DNA from: Gelidibacter salicanalis
GTDB lineage: Bacteria > Bacteroidota > Bacteroidia > Flavobacteriales > Flavobacteriaceae
Direction of reading: 5' to 3'
NCBI RefSeq assembly: GCF_007997285.1
Contig: NZ_VORX01000001.1
Location: 310,001 to 374,000 of the forward strand
DNA: 64,000 nucleotides
This document shows positions 52,031 through 60,871 of this stretch, in pieces. Position 1 is the first letter of the stretch; every line of letters begins with the position of its first letter. The notes below the pieces were generated by a model. The model searched no databases. It saw only the letters and a program-made list of their open reading frames with translations, and was not told where the DNA came from. The translations under genes were made by a program, and so were the position numbers.

Positions 52031-53494
52031 CTACTTATATTTCAACGATTCGTGTACTTTGATATACTCTTGCTGATCATCAGCAAGGACCATTAAGATG
52101 TCGTTAGCCATTATTTCTGTGGAACCTCCCGGCCGGATAAATTGATTGTCGCGTTTTATCATGATGATAAACGCCGATCTTGGAAAGTTTAAATCGACAA
52201 TACGTTTGTTGACCGCGAAAAAATCTGGGGAAATCGTGAATTCTTGTAAGGACGATTTTGGTAATTCTAAAAGCAGTTGGTCAACTTCATTAATAATCTT
52301 CGATTTTTCAGGGAGTCCTACATTGAGCCATTTGGCTAAAACAGATAAGGTGGTTCCTTGAATTAAAATGGATGTTACCGAGATAAAGAACACGATACTA
52401 AAGATCATATTCGCCTTTTCAATACCCGCCAATAGGGGATAGGTGGCAAATACAATTGGTACGGCGCCTCGTAATCCTACCCAGGAAATATAAAAGCGGC
52501 GTCGCATTTTCATTTTAAAAAACACTAAACTGATCATCACACCAATGGGTCTCGCTACGAAGATCAAAAACAATGAAATTAACATTCCGATGCCGATATA
52601 AGGCACAATTTGCGAAGGAAAGACCAACAAGCCTAAGGTAAGGAAAAGTACTATTTGCATCAACCAAGCCAATCCATCAAACATTTTTAAAATGGTGGCT
52701 TTATGAATGATATCCTGATTGCCCAGATATACAGCACAAATATAGATGGCAAGAAACCCGTTTCCGCCCACAAAATCCGTGGCTGAAAAGGTCATGAACA
52801 TAAGGGCGATGACCAATACGGGGTAGAGACCTTCAAAATCGAGCCTGATTCTATTGATTATAAATTTACTGGCCACACCAAAGCCAAACCCTGCAGCGGC
52901 ACCTACTACCATTTGCTTAATAAACATTGGGATTATGGAAACCAAACCTTGGTCTTGATTGATAACTAAGGTTAAAAACGCAATTGTCAAGACATACGCC
53001 ATAGGGTCATTACTACCGCTTTCCAATTCGAGAGTTGGTCTGAGGTTAGTTTTTAAGGCGAGATTTTTAGAGCGTAAAATTGAAAATACCGCGGCAGCAT
53101 CTGTAGATGATACTATAGAACCCAATAACATGCTTTCGTAAATCGTAAAATCGGTCACATAATACACAAATGTGCCTAAGGACACTGCAGTGAGCAAAAC
53201 CCCGAAAGTTGAGAGCATAATTCCTTCTTTCAAAACGGGTTTTATCGAACTCCAATTGGTGTCCAATCCCCCAGAAAATAAGATGAAATTGAGTGAGATA
53301 ATCCCGATAAGCTGTGCGTTTTTTGGGTTATCAAAACGGATGCCCGCTATGCCATCAGATCCCGCCAACATGCCAATGGCTAAGAACAATATTAAGGTTG
53401 GAACTCCGAATTTATAGGATGTTTTTCCAACTACTACACTGATAAAAAGTAATAACGAACCAACTAATAGAATGTTTTCAATGGTTAATTGCAT
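52031..53494 (-). CDS. K+/H+ (CPA1-type) antiporter with TrkA-C domain
   Basis: The 487-residue protein has about 12 transmembrane helices of the monovalent cation:proton antiporter fold. The ion-binding region reads LELESGSNDPMAYVL (Asn-Asp pair near 160) and the earlier conserved SIVSSTDAAAVFSIL. From about 405 a cytosolic TrkA-C/RCK-C domain follows (LQEFTISPDFFAVNKRI, MANDILMVLADD). That domain typically senses nucleotides or regulates the channel, as in NhaP2/CvrA-type K+/H+ antiporters. It would control cytoplasmic K+, pH and volume. A single gene, perhaps with the small membrane protein downstream. Confidence 0.92.
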   Translation of the reverse strand: MQLTIENILLVGSLLLFISVVVGKTSYKFGVPTLILFLAIGMLAGSDGIAGIRFDNPKNAQLIGIISLNFILFSGGLDTNWSSIKPVLKEGIMLSTFGVLLTAVSLGTFVYYVTDFTIYESMLLGSIVSSTDAAAVFSILRSKNLALKTNLRPTLELESGSNDPMAYVLTIAFLTLVINQDQGLVSIIPMFIKQMVVGAAAGFGFGVASKFIINRIRLDFEGLYPVLVIALMFMTFSATDFVGGNGFLAIYICAVYLGNQDIIHKATILKMFDGLAWLMQIVLFLTLGLLVFPSQIVPYIGIGMLISLFLIFVARPIGVMISLVFFKMKMRRRFYISWVGLRGAVPIVFATYPLLAGIEKANMIFSIVFFISVTSILIQGTTLSVLAKWLNVGLPEKSKIINEVDQLLLELPKSSLQEFTISPDFFAVNKRIVDLNFPRSAFIIMIKRDNQFIRPGGSTEIMANDILMVLADDQQEYIKVHESLKYK

Positions 53495-53648
53495 GCGTTT
53501 ACCTTTTTGTTTTCGATTTAAGCGAAGATACTTTTTTTTATTTTAGAATTTAAAACCATCGATTCCTTGACGAACCTAATTCATTTGTCTTTTTTTTGGG
53601 TCAGAATTAAAATTAAATGGTAGGCTGATTCGGGATGTTAGTTTTTAA

Positions 53649-53697
53649 GAATACCTTATTAAGGATATGCTAAGGAATGGGTATTGTTTTTTTTTTT
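53649..53697 (+). other. Hairpin followed by an 11-T run, no upstream gene
   Basis: AATACC...GGTATT (6-bp arms with an inner CTTA/TAAG pairing) is followed on the plus strand by T11 (53687-53697). It looks like a terminator, but the nearest genes on both sides are on the minus strand. It may end an unseen plus-strand transcript, or be chance. Confidence 0.4.
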
Positions 53698-53722
53698 AAG
53701 AAAAATTATAGTGTGTGAGACC

Positions 53723-54337
53723 TTATTTGTCCAAAGAAGGCACCTTCATTTTTAGATTAATATTTTCCATAGATTTTAATAGATAGCTTATAGATAATTC
53801 ACCCGGAATGTATTTTTTAGCCACCAAAACTGTAAAGTTAAATGGAGTTTCAATTTTTAAATTCTGGTATTGTTCCATAATACTGCTATTTTGAAAATAG
53901 GGGAAATTATTGACATCCGAATCTTCAACGATTAATTGGTATGTAGCAACTTTTTTGTTATGATCATCTATTAGTGTTAGTTTTAAAGTCTTTTTTTTAT
54001 TTCTTAGTTTAATATCTGAAAACATGTAGCGATATCTGTTAGTCCTATCCTTAAAAGATTCGGTTTTTAAATAGACTAATGAATCGGCTTTGTTCAAACG
54101 AAAATAGTGTATTTGATTTTTTTTATAATCGTGAATGTCTGATTTCAGCGAATCGTTTTCTTGATATGCAATCATTGTATAACTAAAATCTTCAGAATTA
54201 TAAAAAACAGTATGGTCACTGGTGGGTGTATATTTTGAAAACAGAATATTATGGACTAATTTAGTGAAGGCATATTGTTGTCCATGACTTAAATTTACTA
54301 ATAATAGAAATGCTGCAATGCATAGGAATTTCATCAT
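53723..54337 (-). CDS. Exported protein of unknown function
   Basis: The 204-residue protein starts with a signal peptide (cleavage near LLLVNLSHGQQ, residue 19-20). The rest is rich in Lys, Asn and Tyr and predicted to be mostly beta-strand (FYNSEDFSYTMIAYQENDSL, TLKLTLIDDHNKKVATYQLI). No domain or catalytic motif is recognised. The flanks are more AT-rich than neighbouring genes. It lies isolated between the antiporter and the sigma/anti-sigma operon. Confidence 0.65.
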   Translation of the reverse strand: MMKFLCIAAFLLLVNLSHGQQYAFTKLVHNILFSKYTPTSDHTVFYNSEDFSYTMIAYQENDSLKSDIHDYKKNQIHYFRLNKADSLVYLKTESFKDRTNRYRYMFSDIKLRNKKKTLKLTLIDDHNKKVATYQLIVEDSDVNNFPYFQNSSIMEQYQNLKIETPFNFTVLVAKKYIPGELSISYLLKSMENINLKMKVPSLDK

Positions 54338-54560
54338 GAGTGTTGGTTATTATGAAGTCATCTTTGATAAAAATACGGATTAAACATTAGAGGATAAATT
54401 ATTGCCATTTTATTTTATCTTCTGAAATTCATAAATACGCTTTCGAAATTTTAGAGGATTACTTTTCTCTCTGCCATTTTTTTAGCTCAAATTAAACTTA
54501 TAATCAAGATAAACCTTATCATTATTAGGCTAATTAGCGATGGCGAATTACATTCATAAA

Positions 54561-54588
54561 AAAAGCACCAACAAATGCTGGTGCTTTT
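54561..54588 (-). terminator. Intrinsic terminator of the anti-sigma/sigma operon
   Basis: AAAAGCACCA (54561-54570) pairs with TGGTGCTTTT (54579-54588). On the minus strand the stem is followed by seven T, 20 bp after the anti-sigma stop. Confidence 0.9.
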
Positions 54589-54608
54589 AGATATAAATTA
54601 ATTCTAAT

Positions 54609-55430
54609 TTACGGTGCTGCCGCTACCACAACTCCCAAGGTATACAATTGCTCCATTGTAGGTGTTTCACTACCACCTTCAGGTTCTAAAGTAATCCCAA
54701 AGGCTTCACTCTCGTTAGAATTGGCAATGGCGAATATTTTGTTATCGTCTGTATTAAAATCGTCAATAGTGCCTAAACTTGTAGGCGTTAACGGATTTAA
54801 TTTTAAAGACCATACTTGGTACACTTTACCAGCAGGAGCTTCCGGCAAGCCCTGAGCATCTAAATAAATACTGTTATCATTTTTATTCCAATATACTTTG
54901 GCGTAGGTGTCGGCAAATTCACCTTGACCACCCAAGGGTACCGAAATTATATCCTTATCTCGTAAAATATTTAACAAGTTTTTAGATGCGGCAAGATCTG
55001 TTTTTGAATTGGCAATTTGTTCCTCCAAATAAGCGTTTTCAATCTCGGCTGTGGTTAAAGTAGATTCCAAATCTTTGTTCTGATTCAATGTCCAAAGCAA
55101 ACCTGCTCCAATTATAAATGCAGCGGCCCAACCCGTATAAGTTATCCAATCGTATTTAGATTTGCCCATTGACACAACTTTTGGCTCTGAGCTAATTGTT
55201 GACGCCTGATTTTGAACTTTTGTTTTGATGGTGTTAAAAGAGCCACGGCCTGTTTTTGGAGCTGCCGCAGCAGTTAATTTGGTGATTGCAGCCTCAATTT
55301 GTTCAACTTCCTTTTGAATTTCCGGATGTTGACGCATTAATAAGTAGACCTCCTTGTTTTCCTTTTCATTGAGGGCACCAGCAACGTAAAGCTCCAAAAT
55401 TCCAGATTCTATGTAAGCAGTTATGTCCAT
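54609..55430 (-). CDS. Anti-sigma factor, RskA-like
   Basis: From ATG 55430 (MDITAYIESGILELYVAGAL) the 273-residue protein has an N-terminal cytosolic sigma-binding helix bundle (about 1-90). One transmembrane helix follows (about 97-117, WITYTGWAAAFIIGAGLLW), then a coiled segment and a periplasmic anti-sigma-K domain (AKVYWNKNDNSIYLDAQGLP, KVYQVWSLKLNPLTPTSLG). It would hold the sigma factor inactive at the membrane until proteolysed. The start is one base after the sigma stop codon, so translation is coupled. Confidence 0.92.
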   Translation of the reverse strand: MDITAYIESGILELYVAGALNEKENKEVYLLMRQHPEIQKEVEQIEAAITKLTAAAAPKTGRGSFNTIKTKVQNQASTISSEPKVVSMGKSKYDWITYTGWAAAFIIGAGLLWTLNQNKDLESTLTTAEIENAYLEEQIANSKTDLAASKNLLNILRDKDIISVPLGGQGEFADTYAKVYWNKNDNSIYLDAQGLPEAPAGKVYQVWSLKLNPLTPTSLGTIDDFNTDDNKIFAIANSNESEAFGITLEPEGGSETPTMEQLYTLGVVVAAAP

Positions 55431-55431
55431 A

Positions 55432-55962
55432 TTATTCAAGTACAATAGTTCTTAGTTCCTTAATGCAATTTCTGTTCCTAGTTTTAATAGTACCAATGGG
55501 CATATCTAGTGTTTCCGAGGCTTCTTTTTGGGTATATCCTTTAAAGTAAAGTAACTCAATAACTTCAATGCATTTTTTGGCCAGTTGGCTCACAAACTTT
55601 TTAATTCCGATGGCGTCAGTTTGTTCATCCAAACTATCTCCATGTTGTAGAATATCTACGAAATATTCAGCATCCAGGTTTTTTTTGGAATTCTTAAATG
55701 CTTTAGATCTGGTTTTGTCGATGGCCGTGTTTCTGGCAATGTTCAAAATCCAGGTAAAGAAGCGTCCTTTTTCCGCGGAATAACTATCGGCATTGTTCCA
55801 GGCTTTGATAAATACATCCTGCATGAGTTCTTCAGCAATATTATGATCTCTCACAATATTATAGATAACGCCATGCATGCTGTCTCTGTACATATTGTAA
55901 AGCTCTTCAAATGCCCTGACATCTTTGAGCTTGAATTTTGAAACTAATGATTCTAATTGCAT
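55432..55962 (-). CDS. ECF sigma factor (SigK-like), partner of RskA-like anti-sigma
   Basis: The 176-residue protein has region 2 (about 20-85: NIAEELMQDVFIKAWNNADS, GRFFTWILNIARNTAIDKTR) and region 4 (about 120-172: LYFKGYTQKEASETLDMPIG, TIKTRNRNCIKELR). It is an extracytoplasmic-function sigma factor of the SigK/RskA-paired group and is presumably released by an envelope or oxidative signal. The Cu/Zn superoxide dismutase gene immediately upstream on the same strand is a possible target, but it is separated by a terminator. Confidence 0.93.
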   Translation of the reverse strand: MQLESLVSKFKLKDVRAFEELYNMYRDSMHGVIYNIVRDHNIAEELMQDVFIKAWNNADSYSAEKGRFFTWILNIARNTAIDKTRSKAFKNSKKNLDAEYFVDILQHGDSLDEQTDAIGIKKFVSQLAKKCIEVIELLYFKGYTQKEASETLDMPIGTIKTRNRNCIKELRTIVLE

Positions 55963-56007
55963 AAGGTTATTTTGGAGGTATGAATATGTGGACTTTAAAG
56001 AAGAAAA

Positions 56008-56032
56008 AAAGCCACTGTAGGTAGTGACTTTT
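56008..56032 (-). terminator. Probable terminator of the superoxide dismutase gene
   Basis: AAAGCCACT (56008-56016) pairs, with one G-U, with AGTGACTTT (56023-56031). The minus strand then runs into T residues. It is weaker than the other terminators here. Confidence 0.6.
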
Positions 56033-56060
56033 TAATATGTTAACAGTGTAACGAGCAAAA

Positions 56061-56642
56061 TTATTGAATGATGCCACCACAACTAACACGACCACCAGCA
56101 TTACCCGTTGGCTGTGTTTTAAAATCATCAACACCTTCATGGACAATGATTGATTTGCCTACAATATTTTTGTTGGCATCACCGCAATCAATACACCATT
56201 CATCAGTAGTTACGGTTATTGTTCCGTTACCGTTGGCATCGGCTTTAAAGTTTCCAATATCACCTTTGTGGTATCCATCTGAACTTCCCCATTTACCGTG
56301 AGGCTGATTGGTCGGGTTCCAGTGACCACCAGCAGAGCTTCCGTCGTCAGCAGAACAATCGGCGTTTTCGTGTAAATGAATTGCGTGTTCGCCTTCTTTC
56401 AATCCATCCATAACTGCAACCATAGTGACTACACCATTCTCTTGGGTAAATACGGCGTTTCCTTTTACGGTACTGCCACTTTTAGACTCTAAAGCGATTT
56501 TTAGTTTTTTAACCTCGTTCGTCTTAGTTTCCTTAGGCATTTCTTTGGTTACTTCTGCAGGAGTGTCCTTCTTGTCTTTTTTACAAGATGTGGTCATGGT
56601 CAAGGCAAAAACAGCGATGAATATGAGTGATAATCGTTTCAT
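56061..56642 (-). CDS. sodC: Cu/Zn superoxide dismutase, lipoprotein
   Basis: The 193-residue protein has a lipoprotein signal (LTMTTSCKKDKK, Cys near 20). The SOD fold has the copper ligands in HAIHLHENADCS, the bridging/zinc His in SAGGHWNP and PHGKW, and the Asp of the metal loop. The last copper His is in IIVHEGVDDF, and the disulphide Cys is in GRVSCGGI. It removes superoxide in the periplasm. A 7-bp inverted repeat lies about 55 bp upstream of the start. Confidence 0.93.
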   Translation of the reverse strand: MKRLSLIFIAVFALTMTTSCKKDKKDTPAEVTKEMPKETKTNEVKKLKIALESKSGSTVKGNAVFTQENGVVTMVAVMDGLKEGEHAIHLHENADCSADDGSSAGGHWNPTNQPHGKWGSSDGYHKGDIGNFKADANGNGTITVTTDEWCIDCGDANKNIVGKSIIVHEGVDDFKTQPTGNAGGRVSCGGIIQ

Positions 56643-56697
56643 GGGTTATAGTTTTTTAAAGTTAATGATTAAAGTTACTGTTATTTTAGGGCTTATA

Positions 56698-56722
56698 CAA
56701 TCATCTTTTGAAAAAATGATTG
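56698..56722. promoter_or_regulatory. Inverted repeat upstream of sodC
   Basis: CAATCAT (56698-56704) and ATGATTG (56716-56722) are perfect inverted copies with 11 bp between. The site lies between the divergent sodC and hemN genes and could bind a regulator of either. Confidence 0.4.
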
Positions 56723-56782
56723 GCCGATAAAAAAATGATATTAGAAAATCAATTGATAAAATTACCAAAATGCATTTGTGAG

Positions 56783-56828
56783 ATATGACTTATATCATAT
56801 TTTTTATAGCTGATTTAAAATAATTTTG
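56783..56828 (+). promoter_or_regulatory. Crp/Fnr-type box and promoter of hemN
   Basis: The palindrome ATATGACTTATATCATAT (56783-56800) is centred 33 bp upstream of the centre of TAATTTTG (56821-56828). No -33 TTTG is present; the box takes its place, as expected for an activator-dependent (class II) promoter. Two other promoters in the window have the same geometry. Confidence 0.68.
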
Positions 56829-56848
56829 AATCAAATTTAAGAAAATTC

Positions 56849-58213
56849 ATGATGAGGTCTTTAGTTGATAAGTACAATGTTGCAGGTCCGAGATACACAA
56901 GTTATCCTACAGTTCCGTATTGGGATGTGGATACATTTTCAATGAAAAAGTGGCGGGAGTCGCTGGTCAAGGCTTTCGAAGAAAGCAATGATGAAGAAGG
57001 GGTAAGCCTGTATTTACACTTGCCATTTTGCGAAAGTTTATGCACTTTTTGCGGGTGTCATAAACGCATTACCAAGCAACACAGTGTGGAAACACCATAT
57101 ATTAACGCGTTGATAAAGGAGTGGGATTTATATTGTGATGTGTTGCCAACCAAACCCAAACTTAAAGAATTGCACTTGGGCGGAGGGACACCAACTTTCT
57201 TTTCACCTGAGAATTTAAATTTACTGATCAGTAGTCTCTTAAACCGCACAACTTTGGCTGAAGATTATGAGTTTAGTTTTGAAGGGCATCCCAATAATAC
57301 CACTAAAGAGCATTTACAAACATTTTATGATCTTGGGTTTAGACGGGTGAGCTATGGAGTGCAGGATTATAATGAAATTGTACAAAAAGCCATACACAGA
57401 ATACAACCTTTTGAAAACGTAAAACGGGTTACGGAACAGGCAAGAGCCATTGGATACACCTCGGTAAGCCACGATATAATATTTGGATTGCCCTTTCAAA
57501 CCGAGGCTCATGTTAAAGAAACGATAGCTAAAACTAAATCTTTGAAGCCTGACCGAATTGCCTTTTATAGCTACGCCCATGTGCCTTGGATTAAGGGGAA
57601 TGGCCAGCGGGGATTTGACGAAAGTAATTTGCCTTCTGGAACTGCAAAACGTCAACAGTATGAATTGGGTAAAGTGTTGCTGGCAGAAGCTGGTTATCAT
57701 GAAATTGGGATGGATCACTTTGCGTTGGCATCAGACTCCCTGTACCAATCCATGACCAACAACACCCTGCATCGCAATTTTATGGGCTATACGGCTTCTA
57801 AAACTAAAGTTATGATCGGGTTGGGCGTATCGTCTATCAGTGATAGTTGGTATGGGTTTGCGCAAAATGTAAAAAGTATTGAGGAATATTACAGTTTAAT
57901 TAATGAAGGGATTATTCCAGTGGTTAAGGGTCATATTTTAAATACCGAAGATTTGATCATCAGACGGCACATTCTAAATTTAATGTGTCAGTTTGAAACG
58001 GCTTGGGACAGTAATGGATTATTTTTTGAAGAACTGCCAGAGGTGTTGCTTGGCTTGGAGGAAATGGAACAAGATGGTTTATTGATACGCACTGAAAAGA
58101 GCTTGATAGTCACAGGAAAAGGCAAGCCATTTGTAAGAAATATTTGTATGGCCTTCGATCTGCTCTTAAAGCGGAAACAACCGCAAACACGAATATTTTC
58201 AATGACGGTGTAA
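56849..58213 (+). CDS. hemN: Oxygen-independent coproporphyrinogen III oxidase
   Basis: The 454-residue radical-SAM enzyme makes protoporphyrinogen IX without oxygen, for haem in low-oxygen growth. The iron-sulphur motif is seen in HLPFCESLCTFCGCHKR (CxxxCxxC followed by xC, about 55-71). Further blocks are LHLGGGTPTFFSPENL, SFEGHPNNT, YGVQDYNEIVQKAIHRIQ and the C-terminal winged-helix-like HemN domain. The start motif NVAGPRYTSYPTVPYW confirms true HemN rather than HemW. Its Fnr-type promoter fits its anaerobic role. Confidence 0.96.
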   Translation: MMRSLVDKYNVAGPRYTSYPTVPYWDVDTFSMKKWRESLVKAFEESNDEEGVSLYLHLPFCESLCTFCGCHKRITKQHSVETPYINALIKEWDLYCDVLPTKPKLKELHLGGGTPTFFSPENLNLLISSLLNRTTLAEDYEFSFEGHPNNTTKEHLQTFYDLGFRRVSYGVQDYNEIVQKAIHRIQPFENVKRVTEQARAIGYTSVSHDIIFGLPFQTEAHVKETIAKTKSLKPDRIAFYSYAHVPWIKGNGQRGFDESNLPSGTAKRQQYELGKVLLAEAGYHEIGMDHFALASDSLYQSMTNNTLHRNFMGYTASKTKVMIGLGVSSISDSWYGFAQNVKSIEEYYSLINEGIIPVVKGHILNTEDLIIRRHILNLMCQFETAWDSNGLFFEELPEVLLGLEEMEQDGLLIRTEKSLIVTGKGKPFVRNICMAFDLLLKRKQPQTRIFSMTV

Positions 58214-58290
58214 TTTGCCAAGTGAAAGTCTTATACCTTTCAAATTTAATATCACTTCTTTTTAGAAATAAAAGTTAAATAATCACCATT

Positions 58291-59121
58291 ATGAAAAAAA
58301 TAATTGTCCCCATCGATTTTTCAAAATATTCAGAGTATGCTCTTGAGGCTGCAGCTATTTTGGCAAAAAAACATAATGCAGAAATCCTGGCTTTGCACAT
58401 GCTCGAAATGTCAGACGGTCTTTTTGCCAGTTCTGACGCAGGTCAAAAACCAAAGGTGTTATTTTTCCTTAAACTGGCTGAGCAAAAATTTAAAGAATTT
58501 TTGAACAAAGCATACTTAGAAGGTATTAAAATTACGCCTATCGTTAAACAATCTAAAGTGTTTAGTGAAGTGAGCGAGGTAGCTGAGCAACATCATGCTG
58601 ACCTTATTGTAATGGGCTCACATGGGGTGAGTGGTTTTACAGAAGTTTTTGTAGGCTCAAATACGGAAAAAGTGGTACGACACTCAAAAATTCCCGTACT
58701 GGTCATCAAACAAAAACCAAATAATTTAAACTTTGATACGGCGATCTTTGCTTCAAATTTTTCGGAAGAAGCCGTGGGGCCTTATATTAAAGCATCCAAA
58801 ATGTTGCCCGAAACATCCAAATTGCAATTGTTGTATGTGAATGTTCCGGGAGAAAATTTTAAAAGCACCGCTGAAATGGAACAGCAGGTAGCCAATTTCT
58901 TGAAGAAAGCTGATGGGCATTTGGATCAACTCAATACGGTTAATTACGTTTCAGACTATTCCATTGAAAAGGGAATTGTAAATTTCTCTAACCTAGCAGG
59001 AGCAGATCTGATCATGTTGCCAACGCACGGGAGAAAAGGCTTAGCCCACTTTTTTGAAGGTAGTATTTCTGAAGATTTAGTCAACCATGCTAACCTGCCT
59101 GTAATGACTTTTAAAATTTGA
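58291..59121 (+). CDS. Universal stress protein, two UspA domains
   Basis: The 276-residue protein has two tandem UspA domains. The first (about 1-145) carries a full nucleotide-binding pattern (GSHGVSGFTEVFVGSNTEKV, G-2x-G-9x-G-S/T). The second (about 150-276) has PTHGRKGLAHFFEGSISEDL. Such proteins bind ATP or adenosine signals and are often induced when respiration slows. Its place between hemN and nirK supports that. No copy of the Fnr-type palindrome was found directly in front of it; 77 bp separate it from hemN. Confidence 0.93.
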   Translation: MKKIIVPIDFSKYSEYALEAAAILAKKHNAEILALHMLEMSDGLFASSDAGQKPKVLFFLKLAEQKFKEFLNKAYLEGIKITPIVKQSKVFSEVSEVAEQHHADLIVMGSHGVSGFTEVFVGSNTEKVVRHSKIPVLVIKQKPNNLNFDTAIFASNFSEEAVGPYIKASKMLPETSKLQLLYVNVPGENFKSTAEMEQQVANFLKKADGHLDQLNTVNYVSDYSIEKGIVNFSNLAGADLIMLPTHGRKGLAHFFEGSISEDLVNHANLPVMTFKI

Positions 59122-59196
59122 AAACTGCACCATTGACAATAGGAACCTATGGAAGCTGGACGAAAGTTCAGCTTCTTTTGAATCTAACCTTATGTC

Positions 59197-59210
59197 GGAT
59201 AAATTCATCC
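59197..59210 (+). promoter_or_regulatory. GGATAAATTCATCC palindrome upstream of nirK
   Basis: This 14-bp near-perfect palindrome lies one base upstream of the Crp/Fnr-type box. The same motif occurs at 63826-63839 in the same arrangement. It is probably the site of a second regulator, such as a nitric-oxide or nitrite sensor. Confidence 0.6.
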
Positions 59211-59211
59211 T

Positions 59212-59257
59212 ATATGACGAGCGTCATATTTTTCCTATATTTAAAAATTTATTTTTG
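59212..59257 (+). promoter_or_regulatory. Crp/Fnr-type box and promoter of nirK
   Basis: The perfect palindrome ATATGACGAGCGTCATAT (59212-59229) is centred 33 bp from the centre of TATTTTTG (59250-59257). The start would be near 59264, so the box sits near -42. Confidence 0.72.
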
Positions 59258-59277
59258 AACACTAAATAATTTATCAC

Positions 59278-60723
59278 ATGAAATCACAAACTCTATTAAA
59301 ATCAGTGTCGCTACTGTCGTTACTATTAATGTTCAGTTGCTTTAAAGACAAGAAAACTGAATATGCTTCTGCTGAAGAGATTCCCGTAAGTCGAGAAATG
59401 ATTGCGGAATTGACCGCCCCGCCTCACGTACCTGCACCTGTAGGAAAGCGTAAAGCTAAAAAGCTCATTGTTAAAATGGAAATCCTTGAAGAAGAAGGAG
59501 AAATTACTGATGGTGTACGTTATGTATACTGGACTTTTGGTGGCTCGGTACCGGGTAGTTTTATCCGCGCTCGTGTTGGAGATGAAATTGAATTCCATTT
59601 ACAAAATCACCCAGACAATAAATTACCCCACAACATTGATTTACATGCGGTGAACGGACCGGGTGGAGGTGCAGAATCTTCTTTTGTGGCACCAGGCCAT
59701 GAAAAAGTGTTCTCTTTTAAAGTGTTGAACCCAGGTCTTTATGTGTACCATTGTGCTACGGCTCCTGTTGGGATGCACATTGCCAACGGAATGTACGGTC
59801 TAATTTTAATTGAACCAGAAGGCGGTTTACCTCCAGTAGATAAGGAGTATTACGTTATGCAGGGCGATTTTTACACCAAAGGTGCCAATGGCGAGCGTGG
59901 ATTACAACCTTTTGATATGCAAAAAGCTGTTGATGAAAGAGCAGATTACGTGGTATTTAATGGTAAAGTAGGTTCTCTTACGGGAGACGGCGCTTTAACC
60001 GCTAAGGTTGGAGAAACAGTCCGCCTATTTGTAGGTAATGGTGGTCCTGGGTTGGTATCGTCCTTCCACGTTATTGGAGAAATTTTTGACAAAGTGTATG
60101 TTGAAGGTGGAGATCTCGTAAATACCAACGTTCAGACCACATTAATTCCTGCTGGTGGTGCAGCTATTGTCGAATTTAAGGTGGAAGTGCCTGGAACATT
60201 TATTTTGGTCGATCACTCCATCTTCAGAGCATTTAATAAAGGTGCCTTGGGGATGCTGAAAGTAGAAGGAGAAGAAAATAAGAAAATATTCTCAGGAGAG
60301 TTGATGGATAACATCTACATTCCAGAAGGACCAGGTATTCAAACCATGCCAACCACTGATGAGATTAAAGAATCTGATATTCCAGCAAAATCGTTTGCAG
60401 AACAAATGGAATTTGGAAAACAAATTTACGGTCAGACCTGTATTGCGTGTCACCAATCAGAAGGACAAGGTATTGCCGGTGCATTCCCTCCTTTAGCAAA
60501 GTCTGATTATCTTAATGCTGATGTTGATAGAGCCATTAGTGCTGTGCTTCATGGATTAAGTGGAGAAATTACCGTAAATGGTGAGAAATACAACAGTATC
60601 ATGACCAAGCAAATGATTTCTCAAGAGGAAGTTGCTAATGTGATGACCTATGTGTACAACAGTTGGGGCAATAACAAAACAGTCGTAACGCCAGCAATGG
60701 TTAAAAAAGTGAGTGGTAAATAG
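59278..60723 (+). CDS. nirK: Copper nitrite reductase with C-terminal cytochrome c domain
   Basis: This 481-residue lipoprotein-like enzyme (FSCFKDKK, Cys near 21) reduces nitrite to nitric oxide. Cupredoxin domain 1 carries type 1 and type 2 copper ligands and the catalytic Asp (PHNIDLHAVNGPGG; YHCATAPVGMHIANGM). Domain 2 has SSFHVIGEIFD and the catalytic His in LVDHSIFRAF. After about residue 375 a cytochrome c domain follows (YGQTCIACHQSEGQGIAGAF, CxxCH near 389, distal Met in the C-terminal helices). It brings its own electron donor. It leads the nirK-SUMF1-SCO-porin group. Confidence 0.94.
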   Translation: MKSQTLLKSVSLLSLLLMFSCFKDKKTEYASAEEIPVSREMIAELTAPPHVPAPVGKRKAKKLIVKMEILEEEGEITDGVRYVYWTFGGSVPGSFIRARVGDEIEFHLQNHPDNKLPHNIDLHAVNGPGGGAESSFVAPGHEKVFSFKVLNPGLYVYHCATAPVGMHIANGMYGLILIEPEGGLPPVDKEYYVMQGDFYTKGANGERGLQPFDMQKAVDERADYVVFNGKVGSLTGDGALTAKVGETVRLFVGNGGPGLVSSFHVIGEIFDKVYVEGGDLVNTNVQTTLIPAGGAAIVEFKVEVPGTFILVDHSIFRAFNKGALGMLKVEGEENKKIFSGELMDNIYIPEGPGIQTMPTTDEIKESDIPAKSFAEQMEFGKQIYGQTCIACHQSEGQGIAGAFPPLAKSDYLNADVDRAISAVLHGLSGEITVNGEKYNSIMTKQMISQEEVANVMTYVYNSWGNNKTVVTPAMVKKVSGK

Positions 60724-60732
60724 TGTATAGGG

Positions 60733-60810
60733 GAAATTGAAGTTGAAATCGAAATTGAAATTGAAATTGAAATTGAAAATGAAATTGAAAATGAAATTGA
60801 AATCGAAATA
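60733..60810 (+). repeat. Hexanucleotide tandem repeat, 13 units of GAAATT
   Basis: Thirteen 6-bp units (GAAATT with GAAGTT, GAAATC, GAAAAT and GAAATA variants) lie between nirK and the SUMF1-like gene. Being intergenic within a probable operon, length changes could alter spacing or mRNA structure. The Phe/Asn-repeat frame on the other strand is an artefact of the repeat. Confidence 0.9.
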
Positions 60811-60871
60811 AACAACGAAACTCATCTCCCAAACCTAATACCACATACCTAATCCCTAATACCAATAAATT

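Noticed and set aside
56849-58213. HemW rather than HemN
   Set aside because: The long N-terminal GPRYTSYP motif and the fourth Cys after CxxxCxxC are HemN features.
59278-60723. Generic multicopper oxidase
   Set aside because: Two cupredoxin domains with type 1/type 2 ligand arrangement, catalytic Asp and His, and an added CxxCH domain fit NirK; no oxidase trinuclear-site motifs are seen.
60556-60825. Minus-strand frame rich in Phe-Asn repeats
   Set aside because: Translation of the GAAATT tandem repeat plus the antisense of nirK; no start signal or conserved feature.
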